A program made the translations under genes and the position numbers. A stretch of DNA of 64,000 nt, taken from positions 186,001-250,000 of the forward strand of contig CAVTXA010000008.1 in NCBI GenBank assembly GCA_963738545.1. The letters run 5' to 3'. This DNA comes from Bog-756 sp963738545. GTDB lineage: Bacteria > Actinomycetota > Acidimicrobiia > Acidimicrobiales > RAAP-2. This document shows, piece by piece, positions 8,799-15,813 of this stretch. Positions within the stretch are counted from its first letter, which is position 1. The number at the start of each line of letters is the position of its first letter. The notes under the pieces are model-generated. The model made no database searches. It had not been told where the DNA came from and saw only the letters and a list, made by a program, of their open reading frames with translations.

Positions 8799-9773
8799 TC
8801 AGCGCCCCCCGACCGGAACGCCGGCCAGCCAGTTGGCGTAGAGCCGGGTGGCCGTCGAGCGCCATGCCCAGGGGGCACGGGACTCGACGTCGGCGAAGGG
8901 GAACGACTCGAAGAGCCCAGAGTCCCGCTCCCCACCGGTGATGCGTCGCTGGAGATCCTCCAGCCGCTCGCCGTCCCCGGGGGCCGAGCACCGGCGGGGG
9001 AGCACGGGGATGGCGTCACGCTCGTGGCGCACGAAGCGTCGGACGTCGCGCTGGTACTCACGGAGCAGGCTGGTGGGTCCGTACTCCGGGTGGGCTTGCA
9101 CGAGCACCACCGCGCAGTGGTCGACCTGACGGGTGGCCACACTCCAGCCCACCTCCTCGGACGCCACAGCAATGTGGTAGCCGGCCGCCGCCACCCGGTC
9201 GGTGGACACCGTGCTCACCCGGGAGTGGGGGAGGACCACCGATCGACCCAGGCCGGCGGTCATCGGGTCCCCGGGGTCGACCCAGTGGGTGAAGACGCCG
9301 GTGCACTTCGACGGCAGCGACTCCCGCTCCAGGCCGTCGAAGACGGTCAGGGCGGCGTGGGCCGAGAGGCAGGACAGCAACATTGAGGGCACCGCCGCGC
9401 TGGCCCACGTGAGCAGCCGGGACAGGTCCGCCCAGATCGGCTCGTCCTCCAGGACGGGCTCGACCGGGTTGGCGCCGGTGACGATCACGAGCTGCGGAGG
9501 ATCCTCGTAGAGCTCGGCCATCGGCCGGTACCGCTCGGCAATGCGCAGCGCGGTGGCTTCGCCCCGTGGCACCCCGGGCATGGTGTAGAGGCGGACGTCG
9601 AGGTCCTGGTCACCGGAGCCGACATCGAGCAGGTCCACAAACTGCCCCTCGGTCTGGACGAACGCCCCATCGGGCATGTTGTTGACCAGGGCACAGGCCC
9701 ATCGGCGCCCGAGGGTGCCGGTGTCGGCCGTCGGTGGCCCGGACAGCGGTGTGTCCACATGGGATACGACCAT
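8799..9773 (-). CDS. metA: Homoserine O-acyltransferase, MetA family
   Basis: 324 residues. It has the MetA-type class I glutamine-amidotransferase-like fold: LVNNMPD near the N-terminus, the nucleophile C135 in LLSCLSAHAAL, and the H228/E230 pair in QAHPEYG. The enzyme activates homoserine with succinyl- or acetyl-CoA. Because the partner is a MetY-type sulfhydrylase, the acetyl donor is the likelier one. The start is uncertain: ATG 9773 is used, but GTG 9800 preceded by AGGAA is also in frame. The gene is first in metA-metY and diverges from the ssuD-like gene, whose leader peptide is encoded on the opposite strand of the metA upstream region. Confidence 0.85.
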   Translation of the reverse strand: MVVSHVDTPLSGPPTADTGTLGRRWACALVNNMPDGAFVQTEGQFVDLLDVGSGDQDLDVRLYTMPGVPRGEATALRIAERYRPMAELYEDPPQLVIVTGANPVEPVLEDEPIWADLSRLLTWASAAVPSMLLSCLSAHAALTVFDGLERESLPSKCTGVFTHWVDPGDPMTAGLGRSVVLPHSRVSTVSTDRVAAAGYHIAVASEEVGWSVATRQVDHCAVVLVQAHPEYGPTSLLREYQRDVRRFVRHERDAIPVLPRRCSAPGDGERLEDLQRRITGGERDSGLFESFPFADVESRAPWAWRSTATRLYANWLAGVPVGGR

Positions 9774-9805
9774 GTCCTGGTATCGGCAGCACCGGTGCAC
9801 TTCCT

Positions 9806-9816
9806 AAAGGAGGAGG
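9806..9816 (+). promoter_or_regulatory. Strong Shine-Dalgarno of the leader peptide
   Basis: AAAGGAGGAGG sits 7 bases before the GTG at 9824, one of the best ribosome binding sites in the window. It argues that the small ORF is really translated. Confidence 0.75.
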
Positions 9817-9823
9817 CCGGATT

Positions 9824-9988
9824 GTGTCGATGGAGGTACGGGCGACCCGCTTCGGGGCGAGCGCACCGACGGCCACGGTGGTCGGCGGATGTCCGTGCCG
9901 GGCCCGTGCCTGCCAGGAGCCAGAACGGTCGGGACGGGAGAGCGTCCCGCCCTGGCCGTCAGAAAGGGACGCATCGGTATGTCCGTAG
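9824..9988 (+). CDS. Cysteine-containing leader peptide upstream of the SsuD-like gene
   Basis: 54 codons from GTG 9824 to TAG 9988, preceded by AAAGGAGGAGG at ideal spacing. The peptide resembles no protein family. It holds four cysteines, three of them clustered in CPCRARAC (codons at 9890, 9896 and 9911) and one just before the stop. The stop codon overlaps the start of the ssuD-like gene (ATG 9979), so translation of the two is probably coupled. Cysteine-rich small ORFs that act as cysteine-responsive attenuators before sulfur genes are known from mycobacteria; this one has the same logic but a different layout. Function is inferred, not shown. Confidence 0.6.
   Translation: MSMEVRATRFGASAPTATVVGGCPCRARACQEPERSGRESVPPWPSERDASVCP
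9930..9972 (+). promoter_or_regulatory. Mutually exclusive hairpins controlling the ssuD ribosome binding site
   Basis: CGGGACG (9930-9936) pairs with CGTCCCG (9943-9949) through 7 base pairs and a 6-base loop. The same middle segment, GCGTCCC (9942-9948), can instead pair with GGGACGC (9966-9972), which is part of the AAAGGGACG ribosome binding site of the ssuD-like gene. Only one of the two hairpins can exist at a time: the first leaves the site open, the second hides it. The third cysteine codon of the leader (9911-9913) places a stalled ribosome just short of the first hairpin. Confidence 0.6.
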
Positions 9989-11169
9989 AGATCATCGGGA
10001 TGGTGGGCACGAGGGATGCCTCGGAGATCAAAGGTCCCCTGGTGGACGGACCGGTGGTCGACTGGACGGACGGTCCCGTCATCGACCGCGACTACCTGGT
10101 CGAGATCTCCCGGGCCCACGAGGATGCCGGCTTCGACCGGGTACTGGTGGGCTACGGCGCCGTCGGTCCCGAGGGCTGGGCCGTGGCCTCGTCCGTCCTG
10201 GACCACACCGACCACCTGAAGGTGCTGGTGGCCCACCGCCCCGGCTTCGTCCAGCCGGCGCTTCTCGCCCGCAAGGCGGCCACCCTCGACCATCTGACCG
10301 GGGGCGGGCGGATCGCCATCCACTTCATCACCGGGGGCGACGAGGCCGACCAGCGCCGTGAGGGCGACTTCGTCCCCCATGACGCCCGCTACCGCCGGAC
10401 GGGCGAGGTCATGGCCATCGTGCGCCGGATGTGGGAAGAGGACTCGCCCTTCGACTACGAGGGGGAGTTCTTCCGGTACGAAGGCGCCTTCACCTCTGTC
10501 AAGCCGGTCTCCCCGGGGGGGATCCCGCTCTACTTCGCCGGGGCATCGCCTGCCGCCATCGACGTGGGAGCGGTTCAGGCCGACGTCTACGCCTTCTGGG
10601 GCGAGCCCCGTGCCGCGGTGGTCGAGCGCATGGGCCCCATCGTCCAGCGAGCCGCCCAGTCCGGGCGTCACCTCCGGTTCAGCATCTCGCTCCGTCCCAT
10701 CATCGCCGACACCGAGGCCGAGGCCTGGGAGAAGGCGGAGTGGATCGCCGAGAAGACGGCCGAGCGCATCGAGCTGGCCAAGGAGCGCATGGCCGGGAAG
10801 AAGGAAAGCTACGGGGGGCTGGGCGGCGCGGCCAATGCCACCCTCTCGGTCGATCGGGACACCTCGGGCACGACGTCGGTGGGACGGAAGCGCCTGATCG
10901 CCATGTCGGCCGAGCGGGAGGTCTACGACGAGCGGCTGTGGATGAAAGTGGCCAACCTCACCGGGGCGGCCGGCAACTCGACGGCACTGGTGGGCACGCC
11001 CGAGCAGGTGGCCGAGGCCATGCTGCGCTACTACGACATCGGCTGCACCACGCTGCTGCTCAAGGGGTTCGATCCCGTTCCCGACGCCATCGAGTTCGGC
11101 AAGGAACTCCTGCCGATGGTGCGCGAGGGCGTCGAGCACCGGTCCGAGTCACACCCGCTCACCGCCTGA
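9979..11169 (+). CDS. LLM-class flavin-dependent monooxygenase, alkanesulfonate monooxygenase (SsuD)-like
   Basis: 396 residues, close to SsuD length. Family features are a TIM-barrel N-terminus, the segment HRPGFVQPALLARKAATLDH followed by TGGGRIAIHFITGGDEADQ (FMNH2 pocket of SsuD-type enzymes), RRTGEVMAIVRRMW, FYYEG-like EGEFFRYEGAF, and GIPLYFAGASPAA. SsuD uses FMNH2 and oxygen to release sulfite from alkanesulfonates as a sulfur source. The neighbouring metA-metY and the cysteine leader support a sulfur role; other LLM substrates remain possible. ATG 9979 was chosen because it is preceded by AAAGGGACG. No flavin reductase or sulfonate ABC transporter is beside it. Confidence 0.83.
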   Translation: MSVEIIGMVGTRDASEIKGPLVDGPVVDWTDGPVIDRDYLVEISRAHEDAGFDRVLVGYGAVGPEGWAVASSVLDHTDHLKVLVAHRPGFVQPALLARKAATLDHLTGGGRIAIHFITGGDEADQRREGDFVPHDARYRRTGEVMAIVRRMWEEDSPFDYEGEFFRYEGAFTSVKPVSPGGIPLYFAGASPAAIDVGAVQADVYAFWGEPRAAVVERMGPIVQRAAQSGRHLRFSISLRPIIADTEAEAWEKAEWIAEKTAERIELAKERMAGKKESYGGLGGAANATLSVDRDTSGTTSVGRKRLIAMSAEREVYDERLWMKVANLTGAAGNSTALVGTPEQVAEAMLRYYDIGCTTLLLKGFDPVPDAIEFGKELLPMVREGVEHRSESHPLTA

Positions 11170-11174
11170 CCGCT

Positions 11175-11193
11175 CGTCCCCGGGACGGGGACG
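11175..11193 (+). terminator. GC-rich hairpin after the ssuD-like gene
   Basis: CGTCCCCG and CGGGGACG form an 8-base-pair stem with a 3-base loop, starting 6 bases after the stop. There is no T-run, as is usual for actinobacterial intrinsic terminators. Confidence 0.6.
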
Positions 11194-11695
11194 GGTGATC
11201 GGGCGGGTCGGCCCGTCGGGGGGCCGTTCCCCTAGGCGGTGCTCACCGGCGGGTCACATGCCGAGGAGGACGTGGCGGAGTTGGCCGGTGACGAAGGGCA
11301 CATCGAGCGGCGGGAGGACGGTCAGATAGACGGCCAGGGCCGGTAGCCAGTGGGAGGGGTGAAGCCGCCCTGCCGTCCCTGCTCCAGCGGCGGCGGGAGG
11401 GGCATTGGGCGGGGCCGCGCGACAGCATCGCCGCAGTCTGACATCGTGGGACCGAAGGTCCCCGGCCCAGCCGTCCCCACCGATCTCGGTGATCTCCCGG
11501 CACCTCGAGCGGCTTAGTACGCCGACTGGTTCCGCCGACCACCGGTCTGGCGACCACCACACCGCAAGCCACGGTGCTGACCGGGCGTGGTCTCGTGGTC
11601 TGGGACATCATCGGAAACCGGTGATCCGTTAGCTGCGCTCGGCCGTAGTGATGGTTGAGGGGACGAGCCCCCAAGACCAGCCGAACAGGAGCGCC
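11194..11695. other. Gap without a confident gene; possible minus-strand gene remnant at 11254-11430
   Basis: About 500 bases. The only coding-like stretch is on the minus strand, ending with TGA at 11254. Its last 40 or so codons use G/C-rich third positions and spell a hydrophobic piece (HWLPALAVYLTVLPPLDV) with a short tail. There is no matching start or recognisable upstream domain, so it looks like the end of a decayed membrane protein or a chance ORF. The rest carries no signal I can name. Confidence 0.35.
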
Positions 11696-12256
11696 ATGCC
11701 TGAAGAAACCAAGCAGCCGGCCGAGCGAGCGGGAGTGGTTCGGTACCTCGTGGCCCTAGCCCTCTCCCTGATGGGCGTCGTGACGCTGGGCGGAGCCATC
11801 GTGCTCCCGGGAACGGCCGGAGCCACCACGACCAAGATCACCGTGACCACCAAGCACAACAAGACCTGGGGCACGATCCTCACCCTCAGTTCGGGTGTGA
11901 CTGTCTACCGTCTGACCTCCGACCCCAAGAACAAGAGCGTATGCACGGGGACGTGTGCCACGATCTGGCCGCCGGTGGTCCTGCCTGCGGGACAGAAGGC
12001 ACCGGTGGGCAACGGGGTCAGCGGCCTGGGATCGATCGAGCGGGCCGATGGTACCCGCCAGGTCACCTACAAGGGCGTCCCCCTGTACCGGTTCGTCGGG
12101 GACCGCGGTCCCGGACAGGCCACCGGGAACATCAAGGACACGTGGGGCCAGTGGTGGGTCGTGAATCCCGCACATCCCACCGCCAAACCGACCGCGGCGA
12201 CCACGTCTGCCACGTCGGCGCCGACCACCGTGGCGGGTTCCGGGGGGGCGTATTGA
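11696..12256 (+). CDS. Secreted repeat protein of the YxFxxD type (COG4315-like)
   Basis: 186 residues. An N-terminal membrane or signal segment (YLVALALSLMGVVTLGGAIVL, split around residues 16-37) is followed by a mature domain with two copies of the family's motif, GVTVYRLTSDPKNKSVCTG and GVPLYRFVGDRGPGQATG. A C-A-T-x-W-P-P segment (TCATIWPPVVLPAG) and the ending WGQWWVVNP are typical. The tail is Ala/Thr rich, probably a cell-wall linker. Function of the family is unknown; it often sits with ECF sigma factors, as here. ATG 11696 is preceded by AGGAG; upstream in-frame starts are weaker. The next ORF begins 4 bases after the stop. Confidence 0.8.
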   Translation: MPEETKQPAERAGVVRYLVALALSLMGVVTLGGAIVLPGTAGATTTKITVTTKHNKTWGTILTLSSGVTVYRLTSDPKNKSVCTGTCATIWPPVVLPAGQKAPVGNGVSGLGSIERADGTRQVTYKGVPLYRFVGDRGPGQATGNIKDTWGQWWVVNPAHPTAKPTAATTSATSAPTTVAGSGGAY

Positions 12257-12260
12257 TCCC

Positions 12261-12587
12261 TTGACCATCGTCGCATCGCCTCCCGTCCCCTCTCACGGGG
12301 AGTCGGCCCGCCCGGAACCGCTCGCCGCAGCACCGGTCGGGTCGGCTCGTGCCACCGGCTGGCTCGGTGTGCTCGCCGTGGTGGGTGGTGTGGCTTGGCT
12401 CGGCGCGGCGGGGGTGAGCACCCTCGTCGGATCCGGTGACCTGACCACGCCGCTGACCACCGCCCAGAGGATGACCAACGTGGCCCTCGCCGACCTGGCG
12501 CTGGTCATCGTCATCATGGGCACGGGTCGGTTCTCGCTGGACGTCGCCCTCCGATCGAAGATCGCACGGGTGCGAGCCCCATCGTGA
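12261..12587 (+). CDS. Small two-helix membrane protein with DoxX-like C-terminus
   Basis: 108 residues from TTG 12261, four bases after the previous stop. Two hydrophobic segments are visible (GWLGVLAVVGGVAWLGAAGV about 33-52; VALADLALVIVIMG about 74-87), and the end GTGRFSLDVAL resembles the C-terminal helix of DoxX-family proteins. The last codons overlap the start of the ECF sigma gene (GTGA), which ties it to that operon. The TTG start is the only one that covers both helices; a Shine-Dalgarno is not obvious, so coupling to the upstream gene is likely. Confidence 0.6.
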   Translation: MTIVASPPVPSHGESARPEPLAAAPVGSARATGWLGVLAVVGGVAWLGAAGVSTLVGSGDLTTPLTTAQRMTNVALADLALVIVIMGTGRFSLDVALRSKIARVRAPS

Positions 12588-13231
12588 GCGCCGGTGGCCC
12601 GACGACGCCATGCTTGACGGCGATGGAACTTGTGCCCCCCGATCGACGATTCCTCCGCCGGGTGGACGGGCACGAGGGTGGCGGGGCCTCTGACGAGGCA
12701 CTCGTGGCCGGTATGGCGGCCGGGGACGAACGGGCCGCCGCGGCATTCGTGCAGCGGCACGAACGTCGGGTCTTCGGTATCGCCCTCGCCGTGACGGCGG
12801 ACCGCGCCACGGCCGAGGACGTCGCTCAGGAGGCCTTCCTCCGGGCCTGGCGGCATGCCGCCGTCTTCGACCCGAGGAGGGCGCCGGCCACATCGTGGCT
12901 CTCGACCATCACCCGCAACCTGGCCATCGACGCCCTCCGCCTCCGACGTGCCGTCCCCCTCGACCCCGACGATGCCGTCTGGCTCGAGCTGGACACCGAC
13001 GGGCCGACACCGGAGTCCCAAGCGGAGCACGCCGTGGCCGTCGACCGCGTGCGGGCGGCGCTGCGCACCGTACCGGTCGATCAGCGACGCGCCCTGGTGC
13101 GGTCGGCGTTCTACGGTCAGAGCGCCACCGAGATCGCCACGGCCGAGGCCATCCCGGTGGGCACGGCCAAGAGCCGGATCCGGCTGGGCCTGTCCAAGGT
13201 GCGCGAGCTGCTCGGCGGGGAGGAGGTCTAG
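12584..13231 (+). CDS. ECF-family RNA polymerase sigma factor
   Basis: 215 residues. Region 2 is clear (AAAAFVQRHERRVFGIAL, then RATAEDVAQEAFLRAWRHA and SWLSTITRNLAIDALR). After a short acidic linker comes region 4 (RTVPVDQRRALVRSAFYGQS, then ATEIATAEAIPVGTAKSRIR), the -35-binding helix-turn-helix. It is related to SigK/SigL-type ECF factors. GTG 12584 overlaps the stop of the preceding membrane protein, and the anti-sigma gene starts at the base after its stop. The unit secreted repeat protein, membrane protein, sigma, anti-sigma is read as one stress operon, probably autoregulated. Confidence 0.92.
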   Translation: MSAGGPTTPCLTAMELVPPDRRFLRRVDGHEGGGASDEALVAGMAAGDERAAAAFVQRHERRVFGIALAVTADRATAEDVAQEAFLRAWRHAAVFDPRRAPATSWLSTITRNLAIDALRLRRAVPLDPDDAVWLELDTDGPTPESQAEHAVAVDRVRAALRTVPVDQRRALVRSAFYGQSATEIATAEAIPVGTAKSRIRLGLSKVRELLGGEEV

Positions 13232-13894
13232 ATGGTCCCGACGATCCACCATCCCGAATGTGAGGCCTTCCGCGACGATCTGGCGTCACTGGCCATCGGC
13301 GCCCTGACGGGCCTGGACCGGGCCCGTGTCCTGGACCACCTCGAAGGTTGCTCCCACTGCACCGCAGAAGTGGAGGAATTGTCGGCCACGGCCGATGCGC
13401 TGACCGCGCTGATCCCTGACGCCATCCCTCCGCCGGGGTTCGCCGACCGCACCATGGACCTCATCCGGGCCGAACGTGCAGCACCGCGCCGCCCCGCACT
13501 CCGACGGGTGGCGACGGTGGCCGCCGTCATCGTCCTGTTGGCCGCCGGCGTCGGGGTGGGGGTGGCGGTCTCCTCGCACGGTGCCCACGCTCCCGTCTCG
13601 GCGGTGCGCCAGGCCCAACTCCATTCGTCCGTCGGGACGAAGGGAACTGTGTTGCTGGTGTCCAAAGGTCACGAGGGTTGGTTGGTCATGGCCCTCCATG
13701 ATGCGCCCACCTCCGGTATCGTCACCTGCTCGATCACCCTGGACGACGGCTCGAGGAAGGACCTCGGTCAGTTCGACCTCCGCTACGGCTACGGATCGTG
13801 GTCCATCGAGCTCCCGGTGGCGGCCGGGACCGTCCGGATCGTCAGCGTGGTCGACGACACCGGGGCGATGGTGGCCTCGGCCCGGCTGGGTTGA
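13232..13894 (+). CDS. Zinc-binding anti-sigma factor (ZAS type), membrane-anchored
   Basis: 220 residues. The N-terminus has the zinc anti-sigma motif H36-x3-C40-x2-C43 (DHLEGCSHC) plus H6/H7 and C10 upstream. One membrane helix follows (ATVAAVIVLLAAGVGVGVAV, about 89-108), then an extracytoplasmic domain of some 110 residues of the kind seen in RskA/SigK-partner proteins. It should bind and hold the sigma factor encoded directly upstream until a signal causes release. The start, ATG 13232, abuts the sigma stop and has GGAGGAGG in front of it. Confidence 0.9.
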   Translation: MVPTIHHPECEAFRDDLASLAIGALTGLDRARVLDHLEGCSHCTAEVEELSATADALTALIPDAIPPPGFADRTMDLIRAERAAPRRPALRRVATVAAVIVLLAAGVGVGVAVSSHGAHAPVSAVRQAQLHSSVGTKGTVLLVSKGHEGWLVMALHDAPTSGIVTCSITLDDGSRKDLGQFDLRYGYGSWSIELPVAAGTVRIVSVVDDTGAMVASARLG

Positions 13895-13921
13895 CGCCGT
13901 GGGGAATCGGGAATCGGCGAC

Positions 13922-14167
13922 GTGACACGGCAGCCTTCTTCAGCTGACCGCCTCTTCGTGTCGGATGTGGCGACCAGGGTGGGCGTGACCCACTCGACGA
14001 TCCGCCAACACATCCGTCGGGGCACCATGCCCGCCCCTGACGGCTACGTCGGGCGTCGTCGCTGGTGGAGTCGCTCGACCATCGAGCGCTGGACGACCAC
14101 CCGGCGGAAGCCGGGGAACCCCAACTTCCGCCGGCGGGTCCGCTCCGGCCGGCCCGGCCTGTCCTGA
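13922..14167 (+). CDS. Small helix-turn-helix (MerR/excisionase-like) DNA-binding protein
   Basis: 81 residues. The segment FVSDVATRVGVTHSTIRQHI followed by RRGTMPAPDGYVGRRRWW and RSTIERW is the winged helix-turn-helix of AlpA/excisionase-like proteins. The C-terminus is a basic tail (KPGNPNFRRRVRSGRPG). It begins with GTG 13922, 27 bases after the anti-sigma gene, and could be the last gene of that operon. No phage or integrative-element genes surround it, so a role in chromosomal regulation is more likely than excision. Targets unknown. Confidence 0.7.
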   Translation: MTRQPSSADRLFVSDVATRVGVTHSTIRQHIRRGTMPAPDGYVGRRRWWSRSTIERWTTTRRKPGNPNFRRRVRSGRPGLS

Positions 14168-14212
14168 TCAGCGCCCGACGCGGCCACGGCGCCGTGCGTC
14201 AGACTGGCCCCG

Positions 14213-15568
14213 ATGGAGACACCCGAGACCCACTACGCCAGGAGGAACGGGCTCCACATCGGTTACCAGGTCTGGGGTGAGGGCGACGTCGACATTCTCG
14301 ACGTCGGCTCGGGGACCTACATCTCCATCGACGAGAACGGCGACGAGCCCCACTGGCGGCGCTACACCGAGCGCCTGGCCCTGTGTGGACGGGTGATCCG
14401 GTTCGACCCCACCGGCATCGGGCTGTCGGACACCCCCGTCGACCTCGGAGACCTCACCTTCGAGTCCTGGGTCGATGATGCGTTGACCGTGTTGGACGCG
14501 GTCGACTCGGCCCGCGTCGTCGTGCTCGGCGCGTCGGCCTCGGCGATGCTGGCCCTCATGATCGCTGCCCTGCACCCGGAACGGACGGCGTCGCTCATCG
14601 TGGTCAACGGCTCGGCCCGCTACCTCGAGGCCGCCGACTACTCCTTCGGCGTCCCCCACGACCTCATGGAGGAGTTCCGCTCGGGGCTGGACCCCGACGC
14701 GGACAGTGACGTCAGCGAGGACCTCAGCGATCTGCACCTATTCGCCCCCAGTGGCGCCGGGGACCCCGAGTTCCAACGGTGGTGGTCCCGGGCGTCCCGA
14801 CGGGGGGCGACGCCATCCACGGCGGCCGTGCTGCACAACCGGACGATCGAGGCCGACGTCCGTAGCCTGCTCCCGAGGATCACGGCCCCCACCCTGGTCC
14901 TCCACCGGCAGGACGCGTTGGCGCCCAGCGTGGAGCACGGCCGCTTTCTCGCCGATCACATCCCGGGCGCCCACTTCGTGTCCCTCCCCGGCAATGACGT
15001 GGTGCCGTTCGTGGGGGATCTGGACGGTCTCGTCGACGCCATCCAGGAGTTCGTCACCGGTGACCACTACCAACCGGGAGAGGACCGGGTCCTGGCCACC
15101 CTGCTCATCACCGACATCGTCGACTCGACCACCGCCGCCACCCGTATGGGTGACCGACGCTGGACCCAGGTGCTCCGCGACCACGACGGGTTGGTGCGCC
15201 GACAGTTGGAGCGCTTCGGCGGTCAGTTCGTGAAGGATACCGGCGACGGACTGGTCGCGACCTTCGATGGTCCGACCCGGGCCATCCGCTGCGCCCTCTC
15301 GCTCAGGGATGGAGCCGGTCATCTCGGGATCCAGATCCGGGCCGGTGTCCACGTGGGCGAGATCGAGCGCCGTGGCGATGACGTCAGTGGCATCGGCGTA
15401 CATCTGGCCGCACGCCTCGCTGCCGATGCCGGGGCCGACGAGGTCGTCGTGTCGAACACCGTCGTCGACTTGGTGGAGGGTTCGGGCATCACCTTCGCCG
15501 ACCGGGGGATCCGCACCCTCAAGGGGATCGCCGAGCCGCGCCGGCTATGGACGGTGACCGGCGGGTAG
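14213..15568 (+). CDS. Alpha/beta hydrolase fused to a class III adenylate/guanylate cyclase domain
   Basis: 451 residues. Residues 1 to about 270 are an alpha/beta hydrolase with nucleophile S108 in VLGASASAM and a closing LPGNDVVPF segment. Residues from about 285 are a class III cyclase homology domain: the two metal aspartates lie in LITDIVDST and KDTGDGL, and the base-selecting lysine in QFVKDTGDG. The transition-state asparagine position reads GVHLAARL, i.e. histidine. This variant occurs in many actinobacterial hydrolase-cyclase fusions. It probably makes a cyclic nucleotide under control of a ligand bound in the hydrolase domain; whether either domain is catalytically active is open. 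Confidence 0.85.
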   Translation: METPETHYARRNGLHIGYQVWGEGDVDILDVGSGTYISIDENGDEPHWRRYTERLALCGRVIRFDPTGIGLSDTPVDLGDLTFESWVDDALTVLDAVDSARVVVLGASASAMLALMIAALHPERTASLIVVNGSARYLEAADYSFGVPHDLMEEFRSGLDPDADSDVSEDLSDLHLFAPSGAGDPEFQRWWSRASRRGATPSTAAVLHNRTIEADVRSLLPRITAPTLVLHRQDALAPSVEHGRFLADHIPGAHFVSLPGNDVVPFVGDLDGLVDAIQEFVTGDHYQPGEDRVLATLLITDIVDSTTAATRMGDRRWTQVLRDHDGLVRRQLERFGGQFVKDTGDGLVATFDGPTRAIRCALSLRDGAGHLGIQIRAGVHVGEIERRGDDVSGIGVHLAARLAADAGADEVVVSNTVVDLVEGSGITFADRGIRTLKGIAEPRRLWTVTGG

Positions 15569-15591
15569 GTGTCGCCCGTCGTCGTCGTTGG

Positions 15592-15813
15592 TTAGCTGCC
15601 CTGCCTCCGTCGGGCTGCCGCCCTCCGGGCCCGGCCGACCGACGTCACCAACGCGGCCATGATGATCGCCACCATGGCCACCCAGCCGGGGAATCCGGCT
15701 CGGGACAGGGCCCAGGTGACGGCGAGGGCGATGACCACGACCACAGCCAGCGTCCAGTCGTCCCCCACGACGAAGTCGACCCAGAAGAGCCCGAACCGCT
15801 TGAGCGCCCGCAT
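15592..15813 (-). CDS. Small membrane protein downstream of the ExxE membrane protein
   Basis: 73 residues from ATG 15813, which overlaps the stop of the upstream membrane protein (TGATG), so translation is coupled. Two hydrophobic segments (TLAVVVVIALAVTWALS and WVAMVAIIMAALVTSV) are followed by a strongly basic tail (GRARRAAARRRQGS), predicting both ends in the cytoplasm. No family recognised. The tight coupling suggests that it is a partner subunit of the membrane protein encoded just before it. Confidence 0.7.
   Translation of the reverse strand: MRALKRFGLFWVDFVVGDDWTLAVVVVIALAVTWALSRAGFPGWVAMVAIIMAALVTSVGRARRAAARRRQGS

Noticed and set aside
9774..9978. SAM-type riboswitch upstream of metA
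   Set aside because: I looked on the minus strand for the conserved SAM-I/IV core and found none. The structured elements here are explained better as the ssuD leader on the other strand.
11405..11632. 75-codon plus-strand ORF
   Set aside because: No ribosome binding site or leaderless box, composition unlike neighbours.
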